Part shown: positions 1 to 8,193 of the stretch, piece by piece
Layout: every line of letters begins with the position of its first letter
Position numbering within the stretch: position 1 is the first letter of the stretch
NCBI GenBank assembly: GCA_944382875.1
Contig: CALWNQ010000009.1
Location: forward strand, 47,872 to 111,871
Length of the DNA: 64,000 nucleotides
Source of the DNA: an uncultured Clostridia bacterium
GTDB taxonomy: Bacteria > Bacillota > Clostridia > Oscillospirales > Ruminococcaceae
Direction: 5' to 3'
Notes under the pieces: model-generated
What the model saw: the letters and a program-made list of their open reading frames with translations, nothing else
Told to the model about the DNA's origin: nothing
The model's database searches: none
Position numbers and translations under genes: made by a program

Positions 1-9
1 GTTTTTTGT

Positions 10-2106
10 TTATTTCCGTTCCACAAGCACAACAGCGGATCGCGGCGAAATTGTCACTATGCCGTTTGAAAGAGAACAATTGTCTTCTGTGTCATAACAA
101 TCATAATTGCCGGTGCTGTCTTCCAGGTTGATGCACAGCGTTAGACTGCGTTCTGCTTCCTGATTGGCAATCGCAACGGCGCGACCCCCATCTGCAGCTT
201 TAAATACCGACGCGATATACTCGCCGTCCACATATGGCCCTGTTACCGACAAACCGTCTGTATGGCAGAATTTTCCTTTCCATAAATACCCCCAAAGTTT
301 TCGGCGAAGCTTCTGGATCTTCTGACCATATGCGGCAGTTTCGGGAATATCAGACATTCTGCCTTTGAAGTTGTATGGTTCATAGTTGATGATGTAACCA
401 TATACGAGGCATTGGTTGACCATTTCCCGGTCGTCCCAGCCCACCAGGCAGGTAGCAAACTGCATTTCCGGATGCAGGTATTTCCAAGCCGGACGGTGAT
501 GCGCTTCCCCCATATTGCCGTCCCAACTTCGGATGTAGCTGATGGAATAATACCGAGAAAGCATATCAGAAGGACCTTCCCCCGCAAACGCAAACTCGGG
601 CAGCGTTTTCCGGGCGAATTCTGTAAATTCTCGCGCCAGCAGAACCGATCCTTTGTGGATGCTTTCACCGGGCCGGTGGCCGTGGGAGGTATCAAAACAG
701 CAGAGCATTGGATTTGCCAGCTCGTCATACAGGATTCCGCTGGGGCGGAGATCCAAAATCTTTTGGAATTCAGCAAGCGCCGCCTGCCGGTAGGCTGCAG
801 AGGAATGACAAAGTCCAAAACCGTTGTGGATACTCCCTCCGCTGATCTTCTGAAATAGATTTTGATAAGCGTAACCACCAAACGGCACTGGATGTCCCCG
901 CATGTCCCGGAGTATAAACGGCTCCATCTTTTCCGCAAAATCGGGCGCCGACTGGTCTGCCCATTTGAATTTGCACATCAGAAGCACCCGAATGCCCATG
1001 GCTTCGATTTCCCGGATCGCTTCCGCCAGTTCCTCTCTGGTGCCGAGGAGGGGGTCCGCATCCTGAAACGGCTCACATCCATCTTGTCCGCCAATTGCCC
1101 AGCCAATCAGTTGCAAAACCTGCACGCCATATTCTTTCGCCTCCCGCATCACCGCCGGCAAATCCCGATAACGGTACCGGCAGCACCCCTCGGAAGAATT
1201 CATCTGCAAAGTCATCCAGCAGTCCGTTTCCTGCGTCCAGGCGGGCTGCGGTGCGGACTTATACCAACTCGATTCCCATTCGCGGTATAGGGAAACTCCG
1301 TGGTGCCAGTCCCCAGAATAGGGTTTGATAACCACCGGTGCAAGACGACAGCTTTCTCCTGGCTGGATACAGGGCAACCGCACCATGCTGATGCAAAAAC
1401 CAGCGGGATTTCCGCCCAGTATGTCCCCTTCTGGCAACCGGTAATGCTTGCTGTCCAGATATCCCGGTTTGAAACTGTGGACAAAACAGGCAATTTCCGG
1501 TTCCGGATTGTGGACGCCCCAATACACGCCCTCCTGCTCCCTTTGCAAAAGAATAAACGGGGCGCAGACCTCCGGCGCCGGAAAAGTCCGGATAACAGTG
1601 GGGTAATCAATCCCCCAGTAATCGTTGAGCGGAAAGGAATCCCCCAATTTTAGGGAAGTCAATCCGCCCTGAAAGTGCATGGTAGAAGAGACAATCGGAT
1701 CAGAACCGGCCGGCTCCCGCACCCCACCTAAACAAGGCGCCCAGACTTCCTCCACTGTATAATCGGAATGGTTATCGATTGAAACAGCAAAGGAAGCTCC
1801 TCCATCCGATTCCAGTGAAACGGTCATTTCTACTGAAATCGGGATCTTTCCGGCACGCCCGGCTTCGATTTCCGCCCAGCGAAGAATCGCCGTTTGATCA
1901 TTCGGCCGTTCGATGGCAGAAAGCTGCTGTGCGCTGCTTTCTGCCATATTGCTGCGGTGCCCGGGAACCGGAATCCGCAGCGCAATCCCCATCGCAAGCG
2001 CAGGCTGCCGGATCAGCTCCCAACCGGTTTCCAGATTGCAGAATTGTGTGATACTCCCGGTTGTGTCATCCAGGCAGATCCGGAGTTTTTGATTTTCCAA
2101 TATCAT
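10..2106 (-). CDS. Glycoside hydrolase-like protein (DUF6259-like)
   Basis: A 698-aa protein with no signal peptide, so probably cytoplasmic. The N-terminal ~270 residues look like a beta-sandwich (for example GVYWGVHNPEPE near 195). A TIM-barrel-like central region follows (LQLIGWAIGGQDGCEP, GILYDELANP, FAGEGPSDML), then a beta-rich C-terminus. This layout matches DUF6259-type putative glycosidases; substrate and catalytic residues are not assigned. The ATG at 2106 has GGGAGG 8 nt upstream. It diverges from a sugar-phosphate epimerase gene, which suggests a shared carbohydrate theme. The family call is from pattern memory, not a search. Confidence 0.65.
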   Translation of the reverse strand: MILENQKLRICLDDTTGSITQFCNLETGWELIRQPALAMGIALRIPVPGHRSNMAESSAQQLSAIERPNDQTAILRWAEIEAGRAGKIPISVEMTVSLESDGGASFAVSIDNHSDYTVEEVWAPCLGGVREPAGSDPIVSSTMHFQGGLTSLKLGDSFPLNDYWGIDYPTVIRTFPAPEVCAPFILLQREQEGVYWGVHNPEPEIACFVHSFKPGYLDSKHYRLPEGDILGGNPAGFCISMVRLPCIQPGESCRLAPVVIKPYSGDWHHGVSLYREWESSWYKSAPQPAWTQETDCWMTLQMNSSEGCCRYRYRDLPAVMREAKEYGVQVLQLIGWAIGGQDGCEPFQDADPLLGTREELAEAIREIEAMGIRVLLMCKFKWADQSAPDFAEKMEPFILRDMRGHPVPFGGYAYQNLFQKISGGSIHNGFGLCHSSAAYRQAALAEFQKILDLRPSGILYDELANPMLCCFDTSHGHRPGESIHKGSVLLAREFTEFARKTLPEFAFAGEGPSDMLSRYYSISYIRSWDGNMGEAHHRPAWKYLHPEMQFATCLVGWDDREMVNQCLVYGYIINYEPYNFKGRMSDIPETAAYGQKIQKLRRKLWGYLWKGKFCHTDGLSVTGPYVDGEYIASVFKAADGGRAVAIANQEAERSLTLCINLEDSTGNYDCYDTEDNCSLSNGIVTISPRSAVVLVERK

Positions 2107-2150
2107 GATGCTGACCTCCCCCGCTTTTATCCATCGCGTGTACTTTTACA

Positions 2151-2179
2151 ATCGTACCAGTTTTTTTCCAATATGTCAA
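2151..2179 (-). promoter_or_regulatory. Sigma-A-type promoter for the glycosidase-like gene
   Basis: On the minus strand TTGACA (2179-2174) and TACGAT (2156-2151) are separated by 17 bp, about 45 bp upstream of the ATG at 2106. Confidence 0.65.
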
Positions 2180-2201
2180 CTCTTTTTTTAGGATATTTAT
2201 C

Positions 2202-2229
2202 TGGACAAACCAAAAATCTGTGTTATACT
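2202..2229 (+). promoter_or_regulatory. Probable promoter for the epimerase gene
   Basis: TGGACA (2202-2207) and TATACT (2224-2229) are 16 bp apart, just upstream of the ribosome site at 2247. It is divergent from the minus-strand promoter. Confidence 0.5.
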
Positions 2230-2259
2230 GAAAAAGGAATCCAAATAGGAGGGATGGAA

Positions 2260-3024
2260 ATGAACAGAATGCGATTGGGACTGACTTCGGTTACTTTCCG
2301 GCAAAAAACTGCCAAAGAGATTATCCGTCTTGCCGCAAAAGCAGGACTGGACGGAATTGAATGGGGCGGGGACCTGCATGTCCAGGCAGGCGACACCAAA
2401 ACGGCACAGCAGATCGGAGAACAAACACGGGCTGCCGGGCTTTCTGTCCTGTCTTACGGTTCTTACTACCGCTGTGGAAAAAAAGAAGATTTTACACCGG
2501 TACTCGCCAGTGCCAAAGCGCTCGGCGCACCGGTCATCCGGGTGTGGGCCGGAAACAAAGCCTATGAAGCTCTTTCGGAAGAAGAACGAAAAGAACTGGC
2601 CGATACCCTGCGTGCCGCTGCCCAAACCGCCTGCGAAGAAGGCATCACTGTCGCACTCGAATACCACCGCGGCACTGCCACCCAGACGATTGACGGCACC
2701 CTTTCGCTGCTCCGCGAAGTGCGGCATGGAAACCTGTTCAGTTACTGGCAGCCGAACCCCGAAATCTCAGTGTCCGAACAGCTCAAAGAAATTGACGCGC
2801 TGCTCCCCTTTTTGCAGAATGCCCACGTTTTCTGCTGGACAGAAAAGGAGGAACGCCGTCCCCTTTCGGAAGGGAGAGAACACTGGACAGAGTACCTGCG
2901 GCATGTCCGGGAAGGCGGCAGATTACACGACCTGATCCTTGAATTTGTCCGCGACGACGCGGAAGAAACATTTTTAGCGGACGCCCGTACACTGCATGAG
3001 CTGGCGGACAAGCTGAACCTCTGA
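2260..3024 (+). CDS. Sugar phosphate isomerase/epimerase (xylose isomerase-like TIM barrel)
   Basis: A 254-aa cytosolic TIM-barrel protein. Features are the opening beta strand RLGLTSVTF, the AGLDGIEWGGD motif, VALEYHRG with a likely metal-binding glutamate, and a C-terminal LILEFVRDD. The family (AP endonuclease 2-like/xylose isomerase-like) isomerizes or epimerizes sugars or related polyols; the substrate is unknown. The reading frame is open further upstream, but AGGAGG at 2247-2252 fits the ATG at 2260 (or, less well, 2254). The typical family length is ~250-290 aa, so it appears complete. Confidence 0.8.
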   Translation: MNRMRLGLTSVTFRQKTAKEIIRLAAKAGLDGIEWGGDLHVQAGDTKTAQQIGEQTRAAGLSVLSYGSYYRCGKKEDFTPVLASAKALGAPVIRVWAGNKAYEALSEEERKELADTLRAAAQTACEEGITVALEYHRGTATQTIDGTLSLLREVRHGNLFSYWQPNPEISVSEQLKEIDALLPFLQNAHVFCWTEKEERRPLSEGREHWTEYLRHVREGGRLHDLILEFVRDDAEETFLADARTLHELADKLNL

Positions 3025-3038
3025 GAAAGGAGAACTCC

Positions 3039-3062
3039 ATGAAACCGACCGAAATTTCCTGA
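3039..3062 (+). other. Seven-codon ORF with a good ribosome site (possible gene remnant)
   Basis: Directly after the epimerase stop, AAAGGAG precedes an ATG at 3039, but the frame stops after seven codons (MKPTEIS). It may be the stump of a deleted downstream operon gene. Too short to call a gene. Confidence 0.25.
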
Positions 3063-3122
3063 ACATCAGTCTGCAAAACGAGGTTTTTCAAGGGAATTTT
3101 TACCCAATTTCACCAAAAATGC

Positions 3123-3157
3123 AACAATGCGAGAGGAAACAACCCTCTCGCATTGTT
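3123..3157 (-). terminator. Rho-independent terminator of the lipoprotein gene
   Basis: A perfect 14-bp inverted repeat (3123-3136 and 3144-3157, 7-nt loop), followed on the minus strand by a short T run. It lies 13 nt after the stop of the minus-strand lipoprotein. Confidence 0.7.
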
Positions 3158-3169
3158 ATACGCTGGTTA

Positions 3170-4123
3170 TCATTCTGCTTTGACCGGTTCTGTAAGCCAG
3201 TTTCCCTCAAAATCCATATCCACTACATACTTACGTTCATCCACACCGATAAAATAGACGCTGACCGTTTCAGCCTCAGCAGACGGAATAAGTTCGGTAA
3301 CTTCGTAATCCATTTCACTCTCAAACACAACATTGCCATTCTCATCAATCAAACTAAATTCTGAACTCTTGTCATAGCTGTCGTAATACCAATAAGGATA
3401 ATGGCCATTGGATTTCTCTTGAATAGAAAGGGCGGAAAAGAAATCTCCGTCCAATGCTTTTTCGTAATATTGGCCATTCTCAATCCACGACATAGATACC
3501 TCAAACATATCCGCGTCCCAGAATAGAGCTCCTTCGGACAATTTCTCGGCAAAATCGTTTAACATCATTTCATCGGTTTTGTAGGAATAAGTGCCAAAAT
3601 ACGGAGCAAATCTTGCAATGCTGTTACCCTCTGTGTCGATAACCTCCACATAAGAACCCTCAGAAGTTGAACCATAGCGTTGACACAGAACAACTGCGTA
3701 CTCTCCTTGAAAATCACCAGGAGTCTTCCAGGGAGCTGTCGATAAATCGCAATTTAAGAATTCATCATATCCAAAACGATTATCGTTGGTTAATTCCTCA
3801 TGCCATTCACCAATCAGATTTCCTTCCCGATTGATATAACCATAATAACCTTTCACAGCATCCCACGATTCTTCGGTTTTGTGAACCCACATACGGTCAC
3901 AGCTCCACTCGCCATGGCTGTCATACATCGAGAGATCCAGGCCATATTGCTCTTGATCGTACTTCTTTTCCTGTTCCGCCTCCCACTCCGGGTCGATTTC
4001 CTGATTCGGAATGTCCTCCATCTCCGGCGGGTTATCCCCGGGAATGAAGCTGATGCTGCCGCAGGAGGCAAGAGACAACATCATCAGAGCAGCCAGCAAA
4101 ATGGATAAAATTTTCGTTTTCAT
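3170..4123 (-). CDS. Putative lipoprotein with WG-like beta repeats
   Basis: A 317-aa protein with a lipoprotein signal peptide (MKTKILS...LMMLSLASCG, lipobox LASC), so probably anchored on the outer face of the membrane. Recurrent short units of the type YGYINREGN, VIDTEGN and LIDENGN resemble WG-type repeats; no enzymatic motif is seen. The ATG at 4123 is preferred over 4144 because GGAG lies 7 nt upstream and it removes a 7-residue hydrophilic extension before the signal peptide. It starts 4 nt after the stop of the small upstream gene, so the two form an operon. Function unknown. Confidence 0.7.
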   Translation of the reverse strand: MKTKILSILLAALMMLSLASCGSISFIPGDNPPEMEDIPNQEIDPEWEAEQEKKYDQEQYGLDLSMYDSHGEWSCDRMWVHKTEESWDAVKGYYGYINREGNLIGEWHEELTNDNRFGYDEFLNCDLSTAPWKTPGDFQGEYAVVLCQRYGSTSEGSYVEVIDTEGNSIARFAPYFGTYSYKTDEMMLNDFAEKLSEGALFWDADMFEVSMSWIENGQYYEKALDGDFFSALSIQEKSNGHYPYWYYDSYDKSSEFSLIDENGNVVFESEMDYEVTELIPSAEAETVSVYFIGVDERKYVVDMDFEGNWLTEPVKAE

Positions 4124-4127
4124 ACAG

Positions 4128-4292
4128 TTACTCCATACGTTCAAAGGTGATTACAATGCAGATGTTGCCTGATACATGTCCATGACTGACTGCAATCACT
4201 TTATACCCCTGTTGATACATCTCGTTCATAAGATCCTGAGCAAGCTGCGGAAAACTCGCTGAAACTGAACGGACAATGTATTTTTCTTTCAT
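4128..4292 (-). CDS. Small conserved-type protein (weakly DUF4177-like)
   Basis: A 54-aa protein: MKEKYIVRSVSAS..., LAQDLMNEMYQQGYKVIAVSHG, then a final beta strand ICIVITFERME. The beta-alpha-beta-beta pattern with 'GYKVIAV' resembles DUF4177-type small proteins, which often accompany other genes without a known role. AGGGGGG precedes the ATG at 4292. It is coupled to the downstream lipoprotein gene. The family assignment is tentative. Confidence 0.55.
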   Translation of the reverse strand: MKEKYIVRSVSASFPQLAQDLMNEMYQQGYKVIAVSHGHVSGNICIVITFERME

Positions 4293-4345
4293 TTTTCGTT
4301 CCCCCCTGTTAATGATCAAAAATACTCAACAGGAATTTGTTCCTA

Positions 4346-4486
4346 TTAAGTCATCCAATATAAGCCTATTTCTGACTTGTTTTTAGCATTTCCCGTATCA
4401 TATATTTCCTGAGTAATTTGATTTATAACTTCTCCATCTTCATGTACAACTGTTCCATAAAAATCCATAAAAAATGCTTTGATCAT
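4346..4486 (-). pseudogene. Truncated HAD-superfamily phosphatase (N-terminal stump)
   Basis: A 46-codon ORF preceded by AGGAGA encodes MIKAFFMDFYGTVVHEDGE... The beginning matches the N-terminus of HAD hydrolases, where DFYGT is the motif-I aspartate region. It stops at residue 46, while a working HAD phosphatase needs ~200 residues including motifs II-IV. No continuation is visible downstream, so this is a deletion remnant. It occupies most of the 4320-4634 gap; the rest of that gap holds only a doubtful 30-codon ORF at 4505-4597. Confidence 0.6.
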
Positions 4487-4634
4487 GTTCTCCTCAACAA
4501 AATTCTATTTCTTTTTTTCTGATGATCCGTGGCTTTGGATTTTGTTGTTTTCCATCTTGTTGTTGTCCAGCTGTATCACCTTGCGGTAAAAGGTCATTTC
4601 AAACCTTCTATACTGATTTTTGCTTGTTCAGTTT

Positions 4635-6230
4635 TTACGCAAACTGATCCGCATCGGCTTCCAGTTCCCGTTCACACTCTTTGAACATCTGGGACAGATC
4701 TGACAGATAGTTCATACAATCCCGCACATCTCGGTCGAAACCGACAAACAGGAAATCAATCGCGCCAATCGCTGCCTTGTTGAAAATCTCATACCATTCC
4801 TGATTGCGGCGAAGGCTGTTCATCTCGTCATCCACCCGGACAATGCTATTCTGAATAGAACTGAGTGCAGAAGCCGCATCCTCAATCACCGAGTGATAAA
4901 GCCGGATAGTGTCGCCGGGCTGATAATCCTGATACCGGTGGGTGAGATTGTAGCAGAACTGGAAGAAATCGGCTGCAGCTTCCTTGACCTTCTGTAAGCA
5001 GAATGTGCCGATCTCCTGAAGTGCCGCCTTGAACTTCCGGCCGATTACAGTGCTGTCGAGCCATTGATCCAGCCTCTGGAACTGGTCCACAAGAAATTCC
5101 CGCCCGATTTCCACCGCTTTTTCCAGAATCGGATCGAGAGAAATGACATATTCGGTGAAATCCTTACAGCCGATGAGCAGGATTTTGGCAAGCGTTGCTG
5201 CAAATGCGCCCTTTTCCTCCAAAGTCATATCGTGGAAACAGTCCACAATATCCGCCACAAAGTCCAGATACCGGCCGTCGTTCAGGTCATCTTTAAAATC
5301 CTTAAACATGTCACCGGAATACCCGCTGCCTTTTGTCACAAACAGGAAAACCGCATTGATAAAGTTTTTGCGCTGCTCATACGGCATATCCTGCACTGCA
5401 CGGTCGAGCAGGCTGTCGAGGTATTTGCTGACTGCTGTCTGGCTTCCTTCCTGTACCGTGCCGTCTTGATTGAACTGCCAGCTCGCAAGGTCGTGCTGCA
5501 TAATCAAGAACGCATCGCTCTTGACAAAGACCTGGTTTTCATGGTTGTGCAGAAGCTGGCCGATGATGGAATCTTCCGGGGCATAAACGATCATTTTGTC
5601 CCGCATCCGGTCATATCCGTCCTGCAGCTGATCGTGTACATCCCAGAAAATCCCGGGACCATCCAGATTGACTACTCGCTGAATCCGCTCCTGTATCTCC
5701 GGATCAGCGCTCACACCAGCATAATCCGCCAGCATACCGCCTTTGGAATGGCCGGTAATATAGATGTCTGCATCAGGATACTGTTCAGCAATTCTTTGCA
5801 CATATTCCGCCGCAGATTTTTGAGCATCCACCTGCTGTTCATACAAAAGCAGAAAATCCTCATGCCAACCAACCGAAGTGCCGTCGGTTCCACGATAGGC
5901 AATCACACAGGTGCCATCCGGAAGCCGGTAGGTTTGCGCCGCAAACTGTTCGGTCCGGTTGGTGCTGTAGTTGGACGCATAATCCACAAGTTCCAGATCC
6001 CGATACCGCGGGCTGTCGATCAGCACCTGCGCAAGCTTCCGTTGATCCTCGCTGCCGGTATTGCTGGCAAGAAAATCCTCCATTGCCTGCCGGATTGTTA
6101 CCGGGTTTTTTAGATTCAAATCCTCCACCCGGATATAGGAGAGATACGCAAGGACGGCTGCGTCCGTATCAGTATAATTTTGCTGGTTGATCGGCTCGGT
6201 ACTGTTTTGTACAACCTCAAAAATGTCCAT
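4635..6230 (-). CDS. Mbeg1/DUF2974-type lipase-like protein with C-terminal helical domain (candidate type VII effector)
   Basis: A 531-aa protein without a Sec signal. Residues ~15-260 form an alpha/beta-hydrolase of the Mbeg1/DUF2974 type: AYRGTD at 111-116, nucleophile elbow GHSKGG at 160-165 (Ser162), PEDSIIG near 219, and QHDLASW near 245 with a likely catalytic His. Residues ~290-430 are helical. The last ~95 residues are amphipathic helices (LYHSVIEDAASALSSIQNS...NSLRRNQEWYEIF), resembling an LXG/WXG100-like targeting hairpin placed at the C-terminus. It is the last gene of a run of WXG100 proteins and a lipoprotein, 12 nt behind the latter. AGGGAGGG precedes the ATG. Lipase activity and secretion are inferences. 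Confidence 0.7.
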   Translation of the reverse strand: MDIFEVVQNSTEPINQQNYTDTDAAVLAYLSYIRVEDLNLKNPVTIRQAMEDFLASNTGSEDQRKLAQVLIDSPRYRDLELVDYASNYSTNRTEQFAAQTYRLPDGTCVIAYRGTDGTSVGWHEDFLLLYEQQVDAQKSAAEYVQRIAEQYPDADIYITGHSKGGMLADYAGVSADPEIQERIQRVVNLDGPGIFWDVHDQLQDGYDRMRDKMIVYAPEDSIIGQLLHNHENQVFVKSDAFLIMQHDLASWQFNQDGTVQEGSQTAVSKYLDSLLDRAVQDMPYEQRKNFINAVFLFVTKGSGYSGDMFKDFKDDLNDGRYLDFVADIVDCFHDMTLEEKGAFAATLAKILLIGCKDFTEYVISLDPILEKAVEIGREFLVDQFQRLDQWLDSTVIGRKFKAALQEIGTFCLQKVKEAAADFFQFCYNLTHRYQDYQPGDTIRLYHSVIEDAASALSSIQNSIVRVDDEMNSLRRNQEWYEIFNKAAIGAIDFLFVGFDRDVRDCMNYLSDLSQMFKECERELEADADQFA

Positions 6231-6242
6231 GTTGTTCCCTCC

Positions 6243-6890
6243 CTAAGAAAACGCTTTCTCGATATCAGCGGCAGACGGCTTGGTTTCCTTGGTGCCATGC
6301 AGATAGATTTCACCGTCCGAAAACTCGGCAGTTACCCGTCCATACAAACCGCTGTCATATAAGAGATCAATCAGTTTTTCCAGCTGCTCCTGCTGGCCAA
6401 CTTTGGGTTCATCCACCCGGAAAGTCCAGTCCGCCAAAACGCCGACTTCCGCAAAAAAACGGGCGAGAGTATCCGATTCGCTCCACTCTCCTTCAAACGG
6501 GGAAGCGGAAAGGGATGCCGAAGCTTCTGCGTTGCTCCAAACCTCATTCGCCAGCGATTGTGCTTCTTCCTCTGCTTTGGGCTGCATCCAAATCAACGGA
6601 TAGTTATCAAGAATTTCGCTGCCGGACCCGTTCATCCGCACCAAGACCTCGGTTTCTCCATCCGGGGCTATCAGGCTGATCTGAGTATATACCTCATCAA
6701 ACGGACCGGTCCCCTGCGGTGTTGCTTTTTCCGCCGTGCAGGTAATGTTGTAACGCTCCCGCAGCGCATTTTCTGCTGCCTCCATCATTTCCCCGCTGCT
6801 CATTGACCGGGAAGAGCCATTCTGCCCGCAGCTGCCAAACAATGCCGACAAAAACAAACCTGCCATCAGCCATCCACCCCATCGTTTCAT
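6243..6890 (-). CDS. Lipoprotein, candidate immunity or accessory partner of the lipase
   Basis: A 215-aa protein with a lipoprotein signal (MKRWGGWLMAGLFLSALFGSCG, lipobox FGSC). The mature part has no recognised domain: a helix (MMEAAENALRERYNITCTAEKA), beta strands and an acidic C-terminus. An ATG at 6890 with GAGGGG 7 nt upstream is chosen over a GTG at 6905. It sits between the small helical protein and the lipase gene, 12 nt from the latter. Type VII lipase toxins are known to have membrane lipoprotein antidotes encoded beside them, so an immunity role is a reasonable guess, not shown. Confidence 0.6.
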   Translation of the reverse strand: MKRWGGWLMAGLFLSALFGSCGQNGSSRSMSSGEMMEAAENALRERYNITCTAEKATPQGTGPFDEVYTQISLIAPDGETEVLVRMNGSGSEILDNYPLIWMQPKAEEEAQSLANEVWSNAEASASLSASPFEGEWSESDTLARFFAEVGVLADWTFRVDEPKVGQQEQLEKLIDLLYDSGLYGRVTAEFSDGEIYLHGTKETKPSAADIEKAFS

Positions 6891-6908
6891 CCGGAATCCC
6901 CTCACTTC

Positions 6909-7100
6909 TCAATCCAGCGTATTCAGCGTATTGGCAGCCGAGCGATATTTTCTCGCGGATTCCCGCAGCCGCTCGGCACACAGTTCGGCGCCAACTCCCT
7001 TGATACCGGAAAGCGATGCGGCTACACTGTCCAGCCGGCTTGCAATCTGCCGCAAATCACTCACAATACCGTTCAGCTGACTTTTCGCGTTGCTGTCCAT
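6909..7100 (-). CDS. 63-aa helical hairpin protein of the WXG100 operon
   Basis: Two amphipathic helices (LNGIVSDLRQIASRLDSVAASLSGI and ELCAERLRESARKYRSAANTLNTLD) joined by a short turn at KGVG. This is WXG100-like topology, but shorter and without the WXG turn. GGGAGG precedes the ATG. It is followed 18 nt later by the lipoprotein gene. It may be a helper that pairs with the lipase tail or another hairpin protein, as small helical partners do for type VII effectors. Confidence 0.6.
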   Translation of the reverse strand: MDSNAKSQLNGIVSDLRQIASRLDSVAASLSGIKGVGAELCAERLRESARKYRSAANTLNTLD

Positions 7101-7121
7101 TCTCTCTACCTCCCATTGGGG

Positions 7122-7415
7122 TTACCACAGCCGCTTGGCTTGGGAAACCGCCTTATCCTGTATCTGCCGGTAATATTTCCCCGCCTTTTCCACCATATTG
7201 GCATAGGATTCCATCAGTTTGGCCATCTTTTCCATATCCTCCTGGAATCCGGCAATCTGGGTATGGAACGTCTCCGCGTCCGCGCCCTGCCACCCGGGGG
7301 AATTTTCTACCGTGCGGATCAGCTGGTTTGCAGTTGAACGGTATTCCCCTGCTTTGGTGCGAATGCGGGAGGCGGTGCTGTTGATTTTTTGCAGTTCCGC
7401 ATAAAAATAGTCCAT
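7122..7415 (-). CDS. WXG100-family protein (WQG turn)
   Basis: A 97-aa helical hairpin. The turn GWQGADAETF carries the classical W-x-G motif at ~residue 44 of the hairpin. No signal peptide, as usual for type VII substrates and partners. AGGAGG lies 7 nt before the ATG at 7415; the longer frame to 7484 has no ribosome site and overlaps a hairpin. The C-terminus (YYRQIQDKAVSQAKRLW) has the positive/aromatic character common in this family. It is preceded by an attenuator-like hairpin that separates it from the two upstream WXG100 genes. Confidence 0.8.
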   Translation of the reverse strand: MDYFYAELQKINSTASRIRTKAGEYRSTANQLIRTVENSPGWQGADAETFHTQIAGFQEDMEKMAKLMESYANMVEKAGKYYRQIQDKAVSQAKRLW

Positions 7416-7442
7416 TCTCCTGCCTCCTTCCGCGAAAAGAAA

Positions 7443-7479
7443 GGCTGTTTCGGCGCGGTTATTCCGGCCGGAAACAGCC
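7443..7479 (-). terminator. Attenuator-type hairpin inside the WXG100 operon
   Basis: Inverted repeat GGCTGTTTC (7443-7451)/GAAACAGCC (7471-7479), followed on the minus strand by TTTCTTTTC. It lies between the second WXG100 gene and the third. It would let the first two small proteins be made in excess over the effector genes. Confidence 0.55.
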
Positions 7480-7489
7480 CGCAATTAGT

Positions 7490-7798
7490 TTAGTGGAACA
7501 AATCCGCGTTATTCTGGATCTGCGTTTCGGTCGCCTCATAGGAAGCGGCAGTATTATCCAGGAAGGTGGCATAAGCGTTGATAATATCTTTGTAATTGCC
7601 GAATGCCTTAGCAGCCAGCGCATCAAAATTGCTGCGGATGGTTTCGCCGGCGGGGCTCTGCCATGTATTGGAAAGGTTGCGCATTTCATTCTGGATTTCT
7701 TCCAGTTTCGCGGTGAGTTTATCATTCAGGCTGCGGATAGAATTCGCGGTTGCAACAACGTCCGCAGTGGAAATATTCGAACCATCAAAAGTTGCCAT
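7490..7798 (-). CDS. WXG100-family protein (WQS turn)
   Basis: A 102-aa helical hairpin. The turn is TWQSPAGETIRSNF, so the WXG glycine is replaced by Ser; the rest fits a WXG100 fold (helix one ADVVATANSIRSLNDKLTAKL, helix two KDIINAYATFLDNTAASYEAT). AAAAGGAGG precedes the ATG. It lies 30 nt downstream of another WXG100 gene, and they may form a heterodimer like EsxA/EsxB-type pairs. Confidence 0.75.
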   Translation of the reverse strand: MATFDGSNISTADVVATANSIRSLNDKLTAKLEEIQNEMRNLSNTWQSPAGETIRSNFDALAAKAFGNYKDIINAYATFLDNTAASYEATETQIQNNADLFH

Positions 7799-7828
7799 AT
7801 TTGTTTCCTCCTTTTATCCCTTGGCTTG

Positions 7829-8131
7829 TCAGTTGGTCAGCTGCTGCGCCTGTGTCACACGATCCTGCTGGGTTTCGGTGTAAAGCTTTGCTGCGTTTCG
7901 CAGGAATTCGGCGTATTGCATCATCAATGTCTTCATGTTCTGGAAATCGTCCTGGAACCCTTTGATCTGATTGATGAATGCGTCGCTGTCCGCGCCTTGA
8001 TACACAGCCGCCATACTGTCCACCTCGCCGTAAAGGCTTGTGTAGTAGCTTTCATAATCGGCTGCCATCGATTCGATGTTTGCAGCTGCTTTCTCCAGCT
8101 CTTTGGGCTGCACTACAATTTTTACTGCCAT
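7829..8131 (-). CDS. WXG100-family protein (YQG turn), first gene of the operon
   Basis: A 100-aa protein of exactly family length. The turn VYQGADSDAF has Tyr in place of the Trp of WXG. The second helix (GFQDDFQNMKTLMMQYAEFLRNAAKLY) closely mirrors that of the WQG protein at 7122-7415, suggesting duplication. The AGGAGG site lies 9 nt before the ATG, and a clear promoter lies at 8222-8194. Likely a type VII secretion substrate or chaperone. Confidence 0.78.
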   Translation of the reverse strand: MAVKIVVQPKELEKAAANIESMAADYESYYTSLYGEVDSMAAVYQGADSDAFINQIKGFQDDFQNMKTLMMQYAEFLRNAAKLYTETQQDRVTQAQQLTN

Positions 8132-8193
8132 AATAAAGGTCCTCCTTGTTCATGGTTTTCCGGAATCCGGATTGTTTTTTTGTTTCTGATATC

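Noticed and set aside
4505..4597. A 30-codon minus-strand ORF between the lipase gene and the HAD stump
   Set aside because: Lys/Asn-rich, with only a weak purine stretch before the ATG and no family resemblance; more likely decay sequence.
5064..6113. A 349-codon plus-strand frame
   Set aside because: Antisense to the lipase-like gene; its codons mirror the real frame and no motif is present.
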